Positions 41,148 through 52,689 of a stretch of 64,000 nucleotides of DNA are shown here, in pieces. A program made the translations under genes and the position numbers. This stretch comes from Mycoplasmopsis bovis 8790 (GTDB taxonomy: Bacteria; Bacillota_I; Bacilli_A; Mycoplasmatales; Metamycoplasmataceae): the NCBI RefSeq assembly GCF_005061465.1, contig NZ_LAUS01000007.1, forward strand, positions 1-64,000, given 5' to 3'. The notes below the pieces were generated by a model, which was given only the letters and a program-made list of their open reading frames with translations, was not told the DNA's origin and did not search any database. How positions within the stretch are numbered: the stretch's first letter is position 1; each line of letters starts with the position of its first letter.

Positions 41148-43088
41148 ATGTCAAGAGTTCCAAATGAAATTGCTAACAATATTATTTCTGCAAATGACAT
41201 TGTTGATGTCCTAAGAGACTTTATAGAACTAAGAAAAAAGGGTCAATCATATGTTGCCCTTTGCCCTTTTCATAACGATACAAATCCTTCAATGAGCATT
41301 GACAGTCGTAGACAAATCTTTAAGTGTTTTGTTTGCAACACTGGTGGAAATGCACTAACATTTTTAAAACTTTTTAAAAAATGAAGTTATGCTGAATCAT
41401 TAAAATATTTGGCAGACAAAGCCGGAATTGAATTCATTATTCCTGATAATAGCATAAATGAGTCTCAAAATGAAAGCAAACTAAGCAAAACTGACATTAA
41501 AGTTTATGAGGCTTTAGATAAAGCAAATTCATTTTACAAATCTGAATTAGTTAAGACAGATAACCCTGTAATTAAGGCTTTTTTGAAAAATCGAAACTTA
41601 AGTTACAATGACTGTAATAAATATGATATTGGCTATGCGCCAATTGCACGCTTTAGCGATGTTTTTGCAACCGAAATTGAAAATGATTTAAGTATTTTAG
41701 TTAATGCTTCATTAGTTTCGCTTAATACTAAAGAAGAATTTTTTAAAAATAGGATAACATTCGGCATTAGAGATGAATATAACAAAATAGTTGGCTTTAG
41801 CGCTAGAGCATTAGATGATTCGAAACCCAAGTATATAAATAGTTCTGAAAATTACTATTTTAAAAAGTCAAGCATTTTATATAACTTAAACAATGTTTAT
41901 GAAAGTGCAAACTTTAACCAAATAATAATTACTGAAGGATTCTTTGATGTTATTGCGCTTAATAAATGCAATATTCCTGAAGTAATTTGCCTAATGGGAA
42001 CTGCTTTAACTAAAGAGCATGTTTACAAACTCCAAAAATTCAAAAAAATAATTTTGTTCTTGGATGGTGATGATGCTGGTCAAGAGTCAACATTTAAGAC
42101 CATTAAAACACTACTGCAAAACAATTACACTAACATTTATGTTGTCAAAAATAACAGTAATTTAGACCCCGATGAATTATTAAATGCACATGGACCTGAA
42201 TCAGTCAAAAGTTTAATTAATGATGCAAGCTTATATATTTATTTTATTTATGACTACTTAAGAATAAAATTTGGTCTTTACGATGGATACAACATTATTG
42301 AAGTAAATGAGATGCAATTCCAAAAGTTCGGAACTGAATTTTATCCTTTTTGATTAAAACTGTCACAAAATGCAGCAACTGTTTTTAATGAAAAATTAAA
42401 AAAAGAATACAATAGAGATATTAACTTTATTATTGACAAAGGCAACAGTTTTAATAATGATTTTAGTACCCAAGATAATATAAATTTAAACAATTATGAT
42501 GAATTTTATGACATCAATAGTATGCCTTACTATGATGATGTTGTAGATAGTCAGAATTATAATAGGGTTCCTAATTTTAGCAATCCTAAGCTTTATAAAC
42601 CTGTAAAACAGGAATATAAGCAAAATTGAATTGAAAAAATGTTACTAATTTTGCTTCACTATCCAAACTTACAAGAGTTTTTTTATAAAAACCATTCTAA
42701 ATTTCCTTTTGAATCAATTGAACTTAATTCTAACACATTAGAATTTGATAAAGATTTAAAGGCAATTTATAAAAAGTTAATTAATCGTATGAAAATTAGC
42801 GCTGAAGAAGCTAATAAAATAATTCAAAAATTTAGTGAAGAAGGCAAAGACCATTTTATAAACAAGTTTCATTTTAGTACTAGAGATATAGTTCAATTAG
42901 AAAAGGATTTTGCAGAAATTTACAAAAGAGCTAGGGATGATGATTTAAAAAGGTACAACATATATATTGTTAATGATCTAGGGGCTAATAGTTCGGGCTT
43001 AGAGATCAATAACAAAATAGTTAAAGAAATTTTGGAAAAGCAAAGACAAAATAAATTAAAAATGGATGATGAGGATCAGAATGAGTAA
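41148..43088 (+). CDS. dnaG: DNA primase
   Basis: A 646-residue primase that makes RNA primers for replication. The zinc-finger domain has CPFH (C39, H42) and CFVC (C60, C63). The TOPRIM core has IITEGFFDVIAL and LFLDGDDAGQES. The C-terminal helicase-binding part is divergent and includes an Asn/Asp-rich linker around residues 420-480. The start at 41148 is preceded by AAAGGA at a spacing of about 12; an ATG 21 bp earlier lacks an SD. It overlaps rpoD by 8 bp. Confidence 0.95.
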
Positions 43089-44610
43089 AAAAAGTGAGTT
43101 AAGAGCTACAGTTAAATTAATCAAATCACACCTTAAAAATTTAGATAAAGCAACCTTAACACAAGAAGAAGTTTATGAATATTTAGACTCAATTAAGGTT
43201 GAGGTTCCAGATGATGATATGGACATCATGCTAGAATTGCTTTTAGAAGAAAACATTCTTGCAGATGACTTTGACGATGGTGACGCTTCTTTTGTTAACA
43301 GCGATGATATTATGGATGAAGTTGACGCCGAAAAGTCTATGAATAAGGACGATCAGTCAAAAGGTTATGATGATGGTTATAGCAGTAAAATGCAACTAAA
43401 ATCTAATGAAACTGAAGAATTAGAAGATGATTCAGATTATTCTAAATTAATTAGAAATTATAGTGATAATTCTTACGATTCATATGAAGATGAATCCGAA
43501 GAATTTATGGTTATGGATGATGATTACCATGACTCAAGCTACGACGAAGATGATGAAGATGACGAAATAGTCTATAAAACAGACGATAAAGACCAAGCTA
43601 CTGCCAAAGCAAAAAGAGGAAGAAAACCTAAAACTAAACTTAATTTAGATACATTAGAGTTAGAAGATTTCTCAGCTGAAGAAATTGATCTTAGTGCTAA
43701 TCTATCAGTTAAAAAAGAAGATCTTAAAAACAAACTTACTGAAACAAACGATATTGTTAAATGATACATGCGTTGAATTGGTAAGTATGGTAAATTATTG
43801 CAACCTGAAGAAGAATTTGAACTAGCTACTGAAATGGATAAAGGTGGTTTCAGAGGTAAAAGAGCTAGAGATAAATTAATCAAAAGAAACTTGCGTTTGG
43901 TTATTAACAATGCTAAGAAGTACAAAAACAGGGGCTTAAGTTTTATTGACTTAATTTCTGAAGGTAACTCAGGAATTATTAAGGCTGTGCAAAAGTATAA
44001 TGTCAATAAAGGATTTAAGTTTTCAACTTATGCAACTTGATGAATTCGTCAAGCAATTACTAGAGCTGTGGCCGATCAATCTAGAACTGTTCGTGTACCA
44101 GTTCATATGGTAGAAACTATCAATAAAATAACTAAAATTGAGCGTGAGTTACAACAAGAAAACGGCGTTGATCCAACAGATGAAGAAATTGCACAAAGAT
44201 ATGGTAATGACTTTACTGCTGAAAAAGTTAGACACATTAGAAAGATCAACATCGACCCTATTTCTTTAGATAAGCAAATTGGCAAGGAAAATGATTCATC
44301 ATTTAGTGGCTTTGTTAAAGACGAAAGTGTTGTTAACCCTGTTGAATATGCTTCACATGAAGAATTAGTTGAAACTTTAAACACTATTTTAAAAGACACT
44401 CTTGACGCAGATGAATATGAATTAATCTGCAAAAGATATGGTGTAGGTTTTGATAATAATGGTGAAAAATATAAGGTATTTTCATTAGAAGAATTAGCCT
44501 TAGAAAGAAATGTTTCTAAAGAAAGAATTAGACAAATTGAAAATAAAATTTTAAGAAAACTAAAGAGTAGTCCTGAGAGAAGTAGATATTTAAAAGTATT
44601 TATGGAATAG
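43081..44610 (+). CDS. rpoD: Primary sigma factor RpoD/SigA
   Basis: A 509-residue sigma-70 factor. A long acidic Asp/Glu/Ser-rich stretch (about 60-165) follows an N-terminal region 1.1-like segment. Region 2 has [21 protein letters not shown] and [16 protein letters not shown] (with TGA tryptophans), region 3 has [15 protein letters not shown], and region 4 ends with [15 protein letters not shown]. The start at 43081 follows GATGAGGA and overlaps dnaG, so the two are coupled. It is likely the only housekeeping sigma factor and reads the TATAAT boxes noted here. Confidence 0.96.
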
Positions 44611-44614
44611 TGCT

Positions 44615-45400
44615 ATGCTGATATTAAAAATTAGTAATTACCTTTTAAAAAAGTATGTTTTAGAAAATAAAGAAGAGTGAGATCCTGCTGGATGAACAAT
44701 TCATTTTAAACTTAATAGAAGAATAAGGGGTGTAGTTGTTGCGCTAGATTTAACCGCTGCTGTTTTAAAAAAAGCAATTAGCACAGATTCAAATTTAATT
44801 ATTACTCATCATCCATTTAAGTTTTATGAAACCTGAGAAGAAGAATTTGAATACGCTCCATACAAAAAGAAAATTTTTGAAGCACTAAATGAAAATCGCA
44901 TTAATGTTTTATGCTTACACACTAATTATGACAATTATAAGTACGGAACTAGTTACCAGATTGCTAAAAGATTAGACTTAAGCGAAAATATATCTCATTT
45001 TGAAAACACTAATTATCCAGTAGCAATTAAAAATGTTAATTTACCATTAAACAATATTATTAATGCTGTTAAACAACAATTAAATTTATATCAAATGAGA
45101 ACCAATATTTTAAATGAAGATATAAACAACAAAATTATAAAAAATATAGCTATTTTTGCTGGTTCAGGCCCAATAAGTGAAATTAATAAAGTATCAAGTG
45201 ATTATGACTTAATCTTAACTAGCGACGTAAAATGAAGTGATTGATTAACTTATAACCAATTACAAACACCAATATTAGAAATAAGTCATTTAAGTGAACA
45301 AGCCTTTGTCTATGACATTTATTCTCAATTAAAAGAACATTTTCCCGACAGAAATATTTCAATGGTAGAAATTGATAAGGAGCCATATAGCAATCTATAG
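44615..45400 (+). CDS. Nif3-like dinuclear metal-centre protein (YqfO type)
   Basis: A 261-residue protein of the Nif3/YqfO family. Metal-ligand motifs ITHHPFKF and LHTNYDNYKYG are present, with IAIFAGSGPISEI and the C-terminal LEISHLSEQ corresponding to the family's late histidine/glutamate region. Biochemical function is unsettled in the family; GTP cyclohydrolase- or hydrolase-like roles have been proposed. It follows rpoD by 4 bp, as in Bacillus. Seven TGA tryptophans hide it under the standard code. Confidence 0.88.
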
Positions 45401-45408
45401 GCTTTTTA
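45381..45408 (+). terminator. Terminator overlapping the nif3-like stop codon
   Basis: AGCCATATAG pairs with CTATAGGCT (one bulged A), then a T run; the TAG stop is inside the right arm. Confidence 0.75.
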
Positions 45409-45510
45409 TTTTATGTTTTTTGCATATTTACATATTATTTTTTTCATATTTAAAAATTAGCTTTAAATAAAGTTTAAAATTTTTTTACTATATTAAATTG
45501 GAGGACTTAT

Positions 45511-46875
45511 ATGAAGATTATTTTAGTGGGAGCAAACCACGCAGGAACTTCATTTATCAGAACAGTTAAAACCGTTAATAAGGATGTTCAAATTACAGCT
45601 TACGACAGAAACACAAACGTTTCATTTTTAGGTTGTGGTATAGCAGTTTGAGTAGGTGGTGAATTTAGCCAACCTGATGGATTATTTTACTCATCTCCTG
45701 AAATTCTTAGAGACAAATATGGTGTTGATTTAAAAACTGAACATGAAGTTATTAAAATTAACAAAGACAAGAAAGAAGTAGTGGTTAAAAACCTAAAAAC
45801 TGGCGAAGAATTTACTGATTCATATGACAAATTAGTATTTGCTGGCGGTACATGACCAATCGAACCTAAAATTCCTGGCATTGAATACAACAATATCGTT
45901 CTTTCAAAATTATTCCAACATGCACAACACTTAGTTGAGTTAGCAAACAATGACAAAATTAAAAATGTTGTAGTTGTTGGCGCTGGATACATTGGAATCG
46001 AACTTACTGAAGCATTCTGACAAAAAGGTAAAAATGTTACTTTAATTGACAACAACCCTAGAGTTATTGGAAACTACTTCGACCCTGAATTTACAGATAT
46101 TATGGAAGCTAATATCAGAAAAGACGGTGTTAAATTAGCTCTTGGCGAAATGGTTAAAGAATTTAAATCAGTTAATGGTAAAGATGTTTCTTCTGTTGTA
46201 ACTGACAAAGGTGAACATGCTGCTGATTTAGTAATAATGAGTGTTGGCTTTAGACCAAGAACAGAAATGGTTGAAGCTGAAAAGTTACCTAATGGTGCTA
46301 TTAAAGTAAATGATTTCCAACAAATTTTAGGTGATGAAAACATCTATGCAATTGGTGATTCATCTGCTATTAAACACAGCGTTACAGGCAACCATTCTCA
46401 CGTTGCTCTAGCAACAAACGCTGTTAAAACTGGTGTTGTAGCTGCACTACACATTGCAGGATTAAATATTCCATTCCCAGGTGTTGCCGGAACAAATGCT
46501 ATTAATGTTTTTGGTTGCCACTACACAAGTACAGGTTTCACTGAAGAAGCTGCTAGAAGAAATGGTCTTACAGACGTAGCTAGTGTATACTTCGAAGACT
46601 TTGATCGTCCAGAATTTATGAGTACATCTGAAAAAGTTGCATGTAAGATTGTTTATGACACCAAGACATTAAAACTAGTCGGAGCACAAATTGGTTCATG
46701 AGGAAACGCTATTCATACTGAAACAATTTTCATGTTAGCTCTAGCTATCCAAAAAGGATTAACACTTCCTGAAATTGCTCTTACTGATGTTTACTTCTTG
46801 CCACACTTCAACAAGCCATTTAACTTTGTTTTAGTTCCTATTTTAAAAGCATTAGGAATTGACTACAAATATTAA
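45511..46875 (+). CDS. nox: NADH oxidase (FAD-dependent, water-forming type)
   Basis: A 454-residue flavoprotein of the pyridine-nucleotide-disulfide family. FAD motif IILVGANHAGTSFI; the redox-active cysteine in SFLGCGIAVW (Cys42 region); the NAD motif VVVVGAGYIGIEL; the second FAD motif IYAIGDSS; and a C-terminal dimerisation domain ending DVYFLPHFNKPFN. It regenerates NAD+ from NADH with oxygen in the fermentative metabolism. A single active cysteine rather than CxxxxC supports Nox/CoA-disulfide-reductase-like chemistry. SD GGAGG precedes the ATG. Confidence 0.93.
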
Positions 46876-46893
46876 TTAGTAATAAAAAGTTCT

Positions 46894-46932
46894 AAAAAGA
46901 AGCATAGTCCCATTTATATGCTTCTTTTGTTT
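46894..46932 (+). terminator. nox terminator
   Basis: AAAAGAAGCATA (46895-46906) pairs perfectly with TATGCTTCTTTT (46917-46928). Confidence 0.85.
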
Positions 46933-47201
46933 TACTTAAAAGTCTATAAAACTACTGCATTAGTCAAAAAACAACATTTAAGCATTTATCTCAATTTCTA
47001 GCTTAAAATAAGCTATAGTTATTACATAACTTGCTTAATATTATGGCTAAACTCCTATCATAAATTCTGTCAAAATGCTTTGCAGATTATATTTATCTTA
47101 TAATGCTTAAAAAGTATAAAATTTACTAATAAGTAATTTACTTTCGCTAAAAATAATATTTTTTATAAGGTATTATTACTTAAATAAATATAGGAATTGT
47201 T
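46933..47201. other. AT-rich intergenic region
   Basis: No gene is seen. CTAGCTTA/TAAGCTATAG forms a small hairpin near 46999-47016. A TATAAT-like box occurs near 47099. Confidence 0.4.
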
Positions 47202-47207
47202 TATACT
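47202..47207 (+). promoter_or_regulatory. -10 box for leaderless dUTPase-like mRNA
   Basis: TATACT ends seven bases before the ATG at 47215, with no SD, so the message probably begins at or next to the start codon. Confidence 0.55.
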
Positions 47208-47214
47208 TTTAGCT

Positions 47215-47718
47215 ATGAATTTTAAAAAGATATTTGAGATGCAAAAAGATTTAGACCAAGCAATTATTAGTCGTAATGACATAGATGCTTCTAATAGCAA
47301 AATAAGCCAGGCAGAATTTGATGAAATGAAATTATTAGCAACATTAGTTGAAACAGCTGAATTTGCTAATGAAGTTCAATCATTTAAATACTGAAAAGCT
47401 AACAAAAGTATCAATCGCGAAAAAGCTTTAGAAGAGTTTGCTGATATGCTTCACTTTGTTGGCTCTTTTGCATACAAATATAATGTTGACCCAGATATTG
47501 AACCATTAATATTATCTGACAATGTAAATAAACAAATATGTTTATTATTTAGCACAATAAGTAGTGCAATAAACAATTTAAACAAATACGTCATATCTCA
47601 GATGTTGGCCATTGCTTTAGGAGTTGCCAAATTACTTAATTATTCTGAAGATGAAATAATTCACTGATACTATATTAAGAATAAGAAAAATTACGAAAGA
47701 ATAAAAGCAAGATATTAA
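47215..47718 (+). CDS. Dimeric dUTPase / MazG-like all-alpha NTP pyrophosphatase
   Basis: A 167-residue helical protein. The motif ETAEFANEVQSFKYW followed by EEFADMLHFVGSFAY matches the E..E..NE...fK.W...EE.aD.LHF metal-binding pattern of dimeric dUTPases and MazG-like enzymes. It would hydrolyse dUTP to dUMP and keep uracil out of DNA. There is no SD, only a -10 box directly upstream. The S41-like lipoprotein gene follows after 23 bp. Confidence 0.8.
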
Positions 47719-47741
47719 AATTTTGCAATTAAGGAGTTATT

Positions 47742-49616
47742 GTGAAAAAAATAATCAATAAATTATATATTAGCATTTTGCCATTACTCACAGCTCCTTT
47801 AATTGCTGCCAAGTGCTTTGGTAATTCAATTGTCACCACTAATCAAAATTACACTGTCCAAAGACATACTTTTGTTAATGCTGTTAAAGACTATGAACAC
47901 ATTGGCAAAGAAGGCATTGATACTTACTATTTTAATAATGACAGAATTCCTTATGTATCCGTAAAACAAGCTCTTTCGGCGCTTGAGGGTGTTGTCGATA
48001 CTAAATTAATTAAAATTGGGAATGCTTTTAATGTTTTACATAATAAAAATTACCAAATTTATCACGCTAATGGTGCTTCCTTAAAATTTAATTGAGAAAA
48101 CGACGTGATTGAAATAAGCGACCCTAGAGTTTTTGGAATATTAAGTGGCAAAAAATCAATAGGTATTATGCATAACTTAACTCCTTTACTTTTTAAAAGC
48201 ACTTACATTGATGGCAAGCCACAAAGCATTAAGTTTGACCTTAGCAAATATAACTGAAAAATTCATGCAGTAAACAAGGAACCTGTAATTCCTTTATTTG
48301 TCTTTAATCTTTTATTCTTAAGCCAAAATTACTATAATTTACGCTTTAATGGCTCAGAGTACTATGGAGTTGATATTGATACAGTAATTAGAACTTCTCC
48401 CAATGCTTTAAGTGAGTTAACTAATAAATTTAAGAAAAATCCCGAAACTAGTGCTCAAAGACAAGATGCCCTTCAGTCATTAAGATTTGTATTTGATAAT
48501 TTTTATGGATTAGCTGAAGAGAAAAAAATCGACAAAGTTGGTTTTGATAGCTGATTAGATCCAAGCATTAAAAAAGATATACTAAATCGTAACCCTTTAA
48601 TTTACAATAAAGGCTATTTTAAAGCTCTGCATGGACAAGTTAATGAGCTTCATACATCCTTGAGGCAATTTAATTACTATACTCCATTGCAATATACTGA
48701 TGCTGATTACATTAAGAAATTAGTTAACCATTCATTAGATGAATACAGAACTGAAGTTAATTCCAAATTTAATTCTAGGTGGCTAAATGCAAATGAATTG
48801 AAAACTAAGTTAGCTAATTTAAGAGAAAACGCAGAATATTATGATGATTATGAATCTAGACATCTTTTTAAAGTGGCTGAAACAATTACTGGACCTAGAC
48901 TAGTCGAAGGTAAAGTTCCTGTTGTTAGATTTTTACCTGATAATAAAAGTGCTGTTATTACTTTAGATTCCTTTGATGCTGCACCTTTAGAAAATCTTAC
49001 AAATAATCCTGAAGATAGTTATATGATTGATTCCTTTGAATTGATGAAGTATGCTCTTGATGTAATTGAAAGAAGATCAATAGAATCTGGAAATCAAATA
49101 AATAATATTATTTTAGATATTTCACAAAATGGTGGTGGTAATATTGCTGCTTTATATAGACTAATAGGCTTAATTAAAGGCAAACAAGACAGAAAAGCTT
49201 ACTCATATTCTTATAATACACTTACTAGAACTTTAGAAGAATCTGTTTATAGAGCTGAAATCCCTAATAAATACTTGGATAAAAACTATAATTGATTCTT
49301 ATTAACAAGTAATCTAAGCTTTAGTGCTGCTAATGCTCTAGTGGCTTACACAGCTGCTGATAAGTCAAGTCCTTCTAGTCGTAATGTGCAAATTATTGGC
49401 CAAAAAACAGGCGGGGGCGCTTGTGCAATTATTCCTATTGTCCTTTCTGATGGCACTATGATAGTTGTAAGTTCAAATACCAAAATCGTAACTAAATCTG
49501 ACGATAAACACTATGTTTCAGTTGAAAATGGCTTTGAAGTGCCTGATAAATTTAAATTAAATTATGAAGATTTTTACAATGATTATGCTTTAGCAGAATT
49601 AGTATCAAAAAAATAG
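47742..49616 (+). CDS. S41-family protease-like lipoprotein (copy 1)
   Basis: A 624-residue lipoprotein starting with GTG behind a strong SD (AAGGAG). Lipobox LIAAKC places the lipid on Cys25. The C-terminal third is an S41 (tail-specific protease) type domain: NNIILDISQNGGGNIAALYRL, then LSFSAANALVAY with Ser528 as the probable nucleophile, then IIGQKTGGGACAIIP. The N-terminal 300 residues have no recognised domain (VDTKLIKIGNAFNVLH). No PDZ domain is evident. It is a paralogue of the gene at 58556. It would act on the outer cell surface; substrates are unknown. Confidence 0.82.
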
Positions 49617-49636
49617 CCTTTTGTGGCTATTTTTTA
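49606..49636. terminator. Bidirectional terminator between the S41 lipoprotein gene and tsf
   Basis: AAAAAATAGCC pairs with GGCTATTTTTT; the left arm overlaps the end of the lipoprotein gene. Confidence 0.85.
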
Positions 49637-49649
49637 ACTAATTTTATTA

Positions 49650-50546
49650 TTACATTGACTTATTCATTTGTTCAGCTACTTCAGCAGCAAAGTCTGTTTC
49701 TTTTTTTTGAATGCCTTCGCCTAATCCAAATCTTATAGCTTTAATTAAGCTAAGTTTGTTGTCTTTTAGATATTGTTCAACAGTCTTAGACTCGTCCATA
49801 ATAAGTCTTTGTGAAAGAAGTGTAACCTCAGATATTTTTTTGTCCACAAAGCCTTTTCTAATGGTTTCTTGGATTTTTTCAGGTTTATTCTCAAAACCAG
49901 CTGGTTCTTTAAATTCAGAAGCAAATCTTTCTAATACATTCGATGGAATATCATCAGCAAATATATACTCAGGATTCATTGCGCTTAAGTGCATTGCAAC
50001 ATTTCTAGCAGCTTCAGCATTTACTCCATTTGTAAGTAAAATTGCACCAATTTTTCCATTAATGTGAACAAATGTAGAAACAGATTGATCTGTTCCTGCA
50101 TCAATAAGTACAAAACGTCTTAATTCAATTTTTTCGCCGCATTTAGCACTGTATGATGAAATTAAGTCAGCTAGTGATTCTTCTGATCCTTCAGCTTTAA
50201 GCGCTAAGGCTGCTTCAGGGCCATTTTCTTTAACTAATTCATAATTAGCAACGATTGTTTTTGCAACTGTATTTGCTAATGCAACAAATTCATCACCATG
50301 AGCCACGAAGTCTGTTTCACAGTTTAATTCAACTAAAACTGCTCTATTGCTATCACCTGCTTCAACTAAAAGACCATCAGCTGAAACTCTGTTTGCCTTT
50401 GAAGCGGCTTTGATTTTTCCATTTTTCTTTAAAAATGAAATAGCTTCTTCAACATCTCAGTTTGAAGCTTCTAAAGCTTTTTTACAATCAGACATACCTG
50501 CTGCTGTTCTTTCACGAAGTTCTTTGATTAGAGCCATTTTATCCAT
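49650..50546 (-). CDS. tsf: Elongation factor Ts
   Basis: A 298-residue nucleotide-exchange factor for EF-Tu. N-terminal UBA-like domain: KELRERTAAGMSDCKKAL (one TGA tryptophan follows in NWDVEEAI), then VELNCETDFVA at the core. The start at 50546 has SD AGAGGT; an internal ATG three codons later is possible. It is co-transcribed with rpsB, 51 bp upstream, as in nearly all bacteria. Confidence 0.96.
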
Positions 50547-50597
50547 AACACTACCTCTTTAAGATTATAAATACTACAATATTATTTTAATTTAAAT

Positions 50598-51551
50598 TTA
50601 TTCTGTAACTTCAGCGCTTGTTGTAGTTTTTTCTACATTTCTAACTGTTTGGGTACCAGTTTGTTCAAAGCTTCTTCTTTGGTTAACAAATCTTGGATTT
50701 TGAACTCTGTCTGTTTTAAACTCAGGCAATATAACTTTGTCATCGCCTTGGTAAGCAAATTTAGCTTTACCACCACGCGCAGTAGCGATCGCGTCAGCTA
50801 AAATTGTCATTATTAAAGTAATACTTTTAGCTGAATCGTCATTTGCAGGAATACCAAAGTCAACAGCATCAGGATTAGAGTTTGAGTCTAAGATACCTAT
50901 AACTTTTACACCCTTGCTTCTTGCTTCTTTAACTGCTATAGCATCAACGTTAGGGTCTGCAACAATCATAAATGATGGAAGGCTTTGCATCTTTCTTATA
51001 CCATCAAGATTTTTGTGTAATTTGTCTAATTCTTTTTGTTTGATTAGACCTTCTTTTTTGGGATATCCTTGGAATTTCTTAGCAGCTTGAGCTTCTAATT
51101 CTTCCATTACTTTAACTCTTTTGAAAATTGTAGAAGCATTAGTTAATGTTCCGCCTAATCATCTTTCAGATACATAGAAACTACCAGTTCTTAACGCATT
51201 TTCTTTAATTGTGTCTTTAGCTTGTTTCTTAGTACCAACAAAAATAAATGTTGTTCTAGGGTTTTTAGCAACAAATTTGTTCAAAATGTTGTATGCAAAT
51301 TCTAAACGTTGCAATGTAACATTTGTGTTGATCATATGCATTCCACGTTTTGATTGTGGGTATAGAAATTCCTTCATTTTAGGATTTCACATACTCTTTT
51401 TATGACCAAAATATGTTCCAGCTTCTAATAATTTTTCTCTAGAAACAATAGTAGGTTTAACTTCTTTTGAAGCTTTAGAATCATCAGCCTTTTCAGCCAT
51501 ATTATTTTCAGCTGTAGTAGCTTGTTCAGCTTTTAAGTTTTCGTTTTCCAT
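50598..51551 (-). CDS. rpsB: Ribosomal protein S2
   Basis: A 317-residue S2 protein: [35 protein letters not shown]-like segment, [16 protein letters not shown] and [16 protein letters not shown]. An acidic N-terminal extension of about 35 residues and a C-terminal extension of about 45 residues go beyond the core. TGA encodes two tryptophans. SD AAAGGAA precedes the start at 51551, and a structured leader lies upstream. Confidence 0.95.
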
Positions 51552-51569
51552 AAAATAAAATTCCTTTAG

Positions 51570-51689
51570 TTTGTTATATCTTCCTACTACTTCTAACGCC
51601 TAGCACCCTTTCTCCAGGCACACCCAAGCGAATCCATAATAGTGTAATAATTTGATATCAAATTTAATTAAAAATTCTTTTTAATTATA
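51570..51689 (-). promoter_or_regulatory. rpsB promoter and structured leader
   Basis: On the minus strand an extended -10 TGCTTTATAAT lies at 51694-51684. The leader then holds CGCUUGG paired with CUAGGCG (seven pairs with wobbles) around a G-rich loop containing GCCUGGAGAAAGGGUG. The G/C content is well above the surroundings. A ribosomal-protein autoregulatory element is likely, but I do not recognise a named family. Confidence 0.5.
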
Positions 51690-51743
51690 AAGCAAAACAC
51701 AAAAAATAAGCCAATTTTGAATAAAAATTGGTCGAATTTTTGC

Positions 51744-51806
51744 TTACTTAGTATTAGATTCGTGTTCATCAAAAATTTGCTTAATTCTTTCTTCAATTTC
51801 CTTGAT
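51744..51806 (-). pseudogene. Possible 20-codon C-terminal remnant
   Basis: A short minus-strand frame reads KEIEERIKQIFDEHESNTK and then stops; an in-frame TAA lies just upstream and no start exists. The composition resembles the C-terminal helix of a restriction-modification subunit, and it sits downstream of the methylase gene. It may equally be chance coding in AT-rich DNA. Confidence 0.25.
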
Positions 51807-51855
51807 TTAGCAATGTGATAGTCTACTATTTATATTCACTAATCACACAAATTCT

Positions 51856-52689
51856 TTAATTATAATTTGTAATTATCACCTCTTCACCTACTCTTTTGTT
51901 TGCATTAGAATTAATTAATCTTTTTACTTTTATAACTGTAATATAGTAATCTTTGTATAAATCTCTAATCAATTCAGTGTTATGATTTGTAAGCATTAGA
52001 TAACAACCTCTTTTATCTAATTCTTTAAATACTTTAGCTAGTCTTTTATGATCATCTAAAGTAAAACCATCTTTAGTATATGAAGTAAATGTACTGTTAT
52101 TAAGCGGAGCATATGGGCTATCAAAAAAGACAAAATCACCTTTTGATGCAGTTTTAACTGCCATTTCAAAATCCGTATTTGTTATAACTTTATTTTGTAA
52201 TCATTCACTTGCTATCAAAATATTGTCTTTATCAAATGATTTTATGTTTTCCTTATTATTAAAAGGTACATTAAACAATCCTTTTGAATTAACTCTATAC
52301 AAGCCATTGTAACAACGTTTATTTAGGTAAATAAATAGCGCAGCATACAAAACATCATAATTAGCTTTTTGAATCTTTTCATTAAAAAGATTTCTGCATT
52401 CATAATAATCACTTTTAGAAGTGAATTTATTATCTAATTCATTTAACTTATTTATTAATTCATTTGGACTGTCTTTGACTATTTTATAGGTATGAATTAA
52501 ACTTTTGTTAATGTCATTTATATAACTAATTTGATTATGTTTAAGCGAAAATAATAGTGCACCAGCACCAACAAAGGGCTCATGATAATTATTAAATTTA
52601 GATGGAATTTTGTTCAAAATTTCATCTAATAACTGGCGTTTTCCACCTGCTCATTTTACAAAGGGACTTGGAGTAGTTGATGATAACAT
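51856..52689 (-). CDS. Dam/DpnM-type adenine-N6 DNA methyltransferase
   Basis: A 277-residue class alpha adenine methyltransferase. Motif X/I region is FVKWAGGKRQLL, motif I is YHEPFVGAGALLF, and KRCYNGLYRVNSKGLFNVPF is typical of GATC enzymes. The catalytic motif IV reads FFDSPYAPL rather than the usual DPPY. The start at 52689 gives MLSSTTPSPFVKW. Two TGA tryptophans break it. It probably methylates GATC. No restriction endonuclease gene is beside it, so it is either an orphan or the survivor of a DpnII-like system. Confidence 0.87.
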
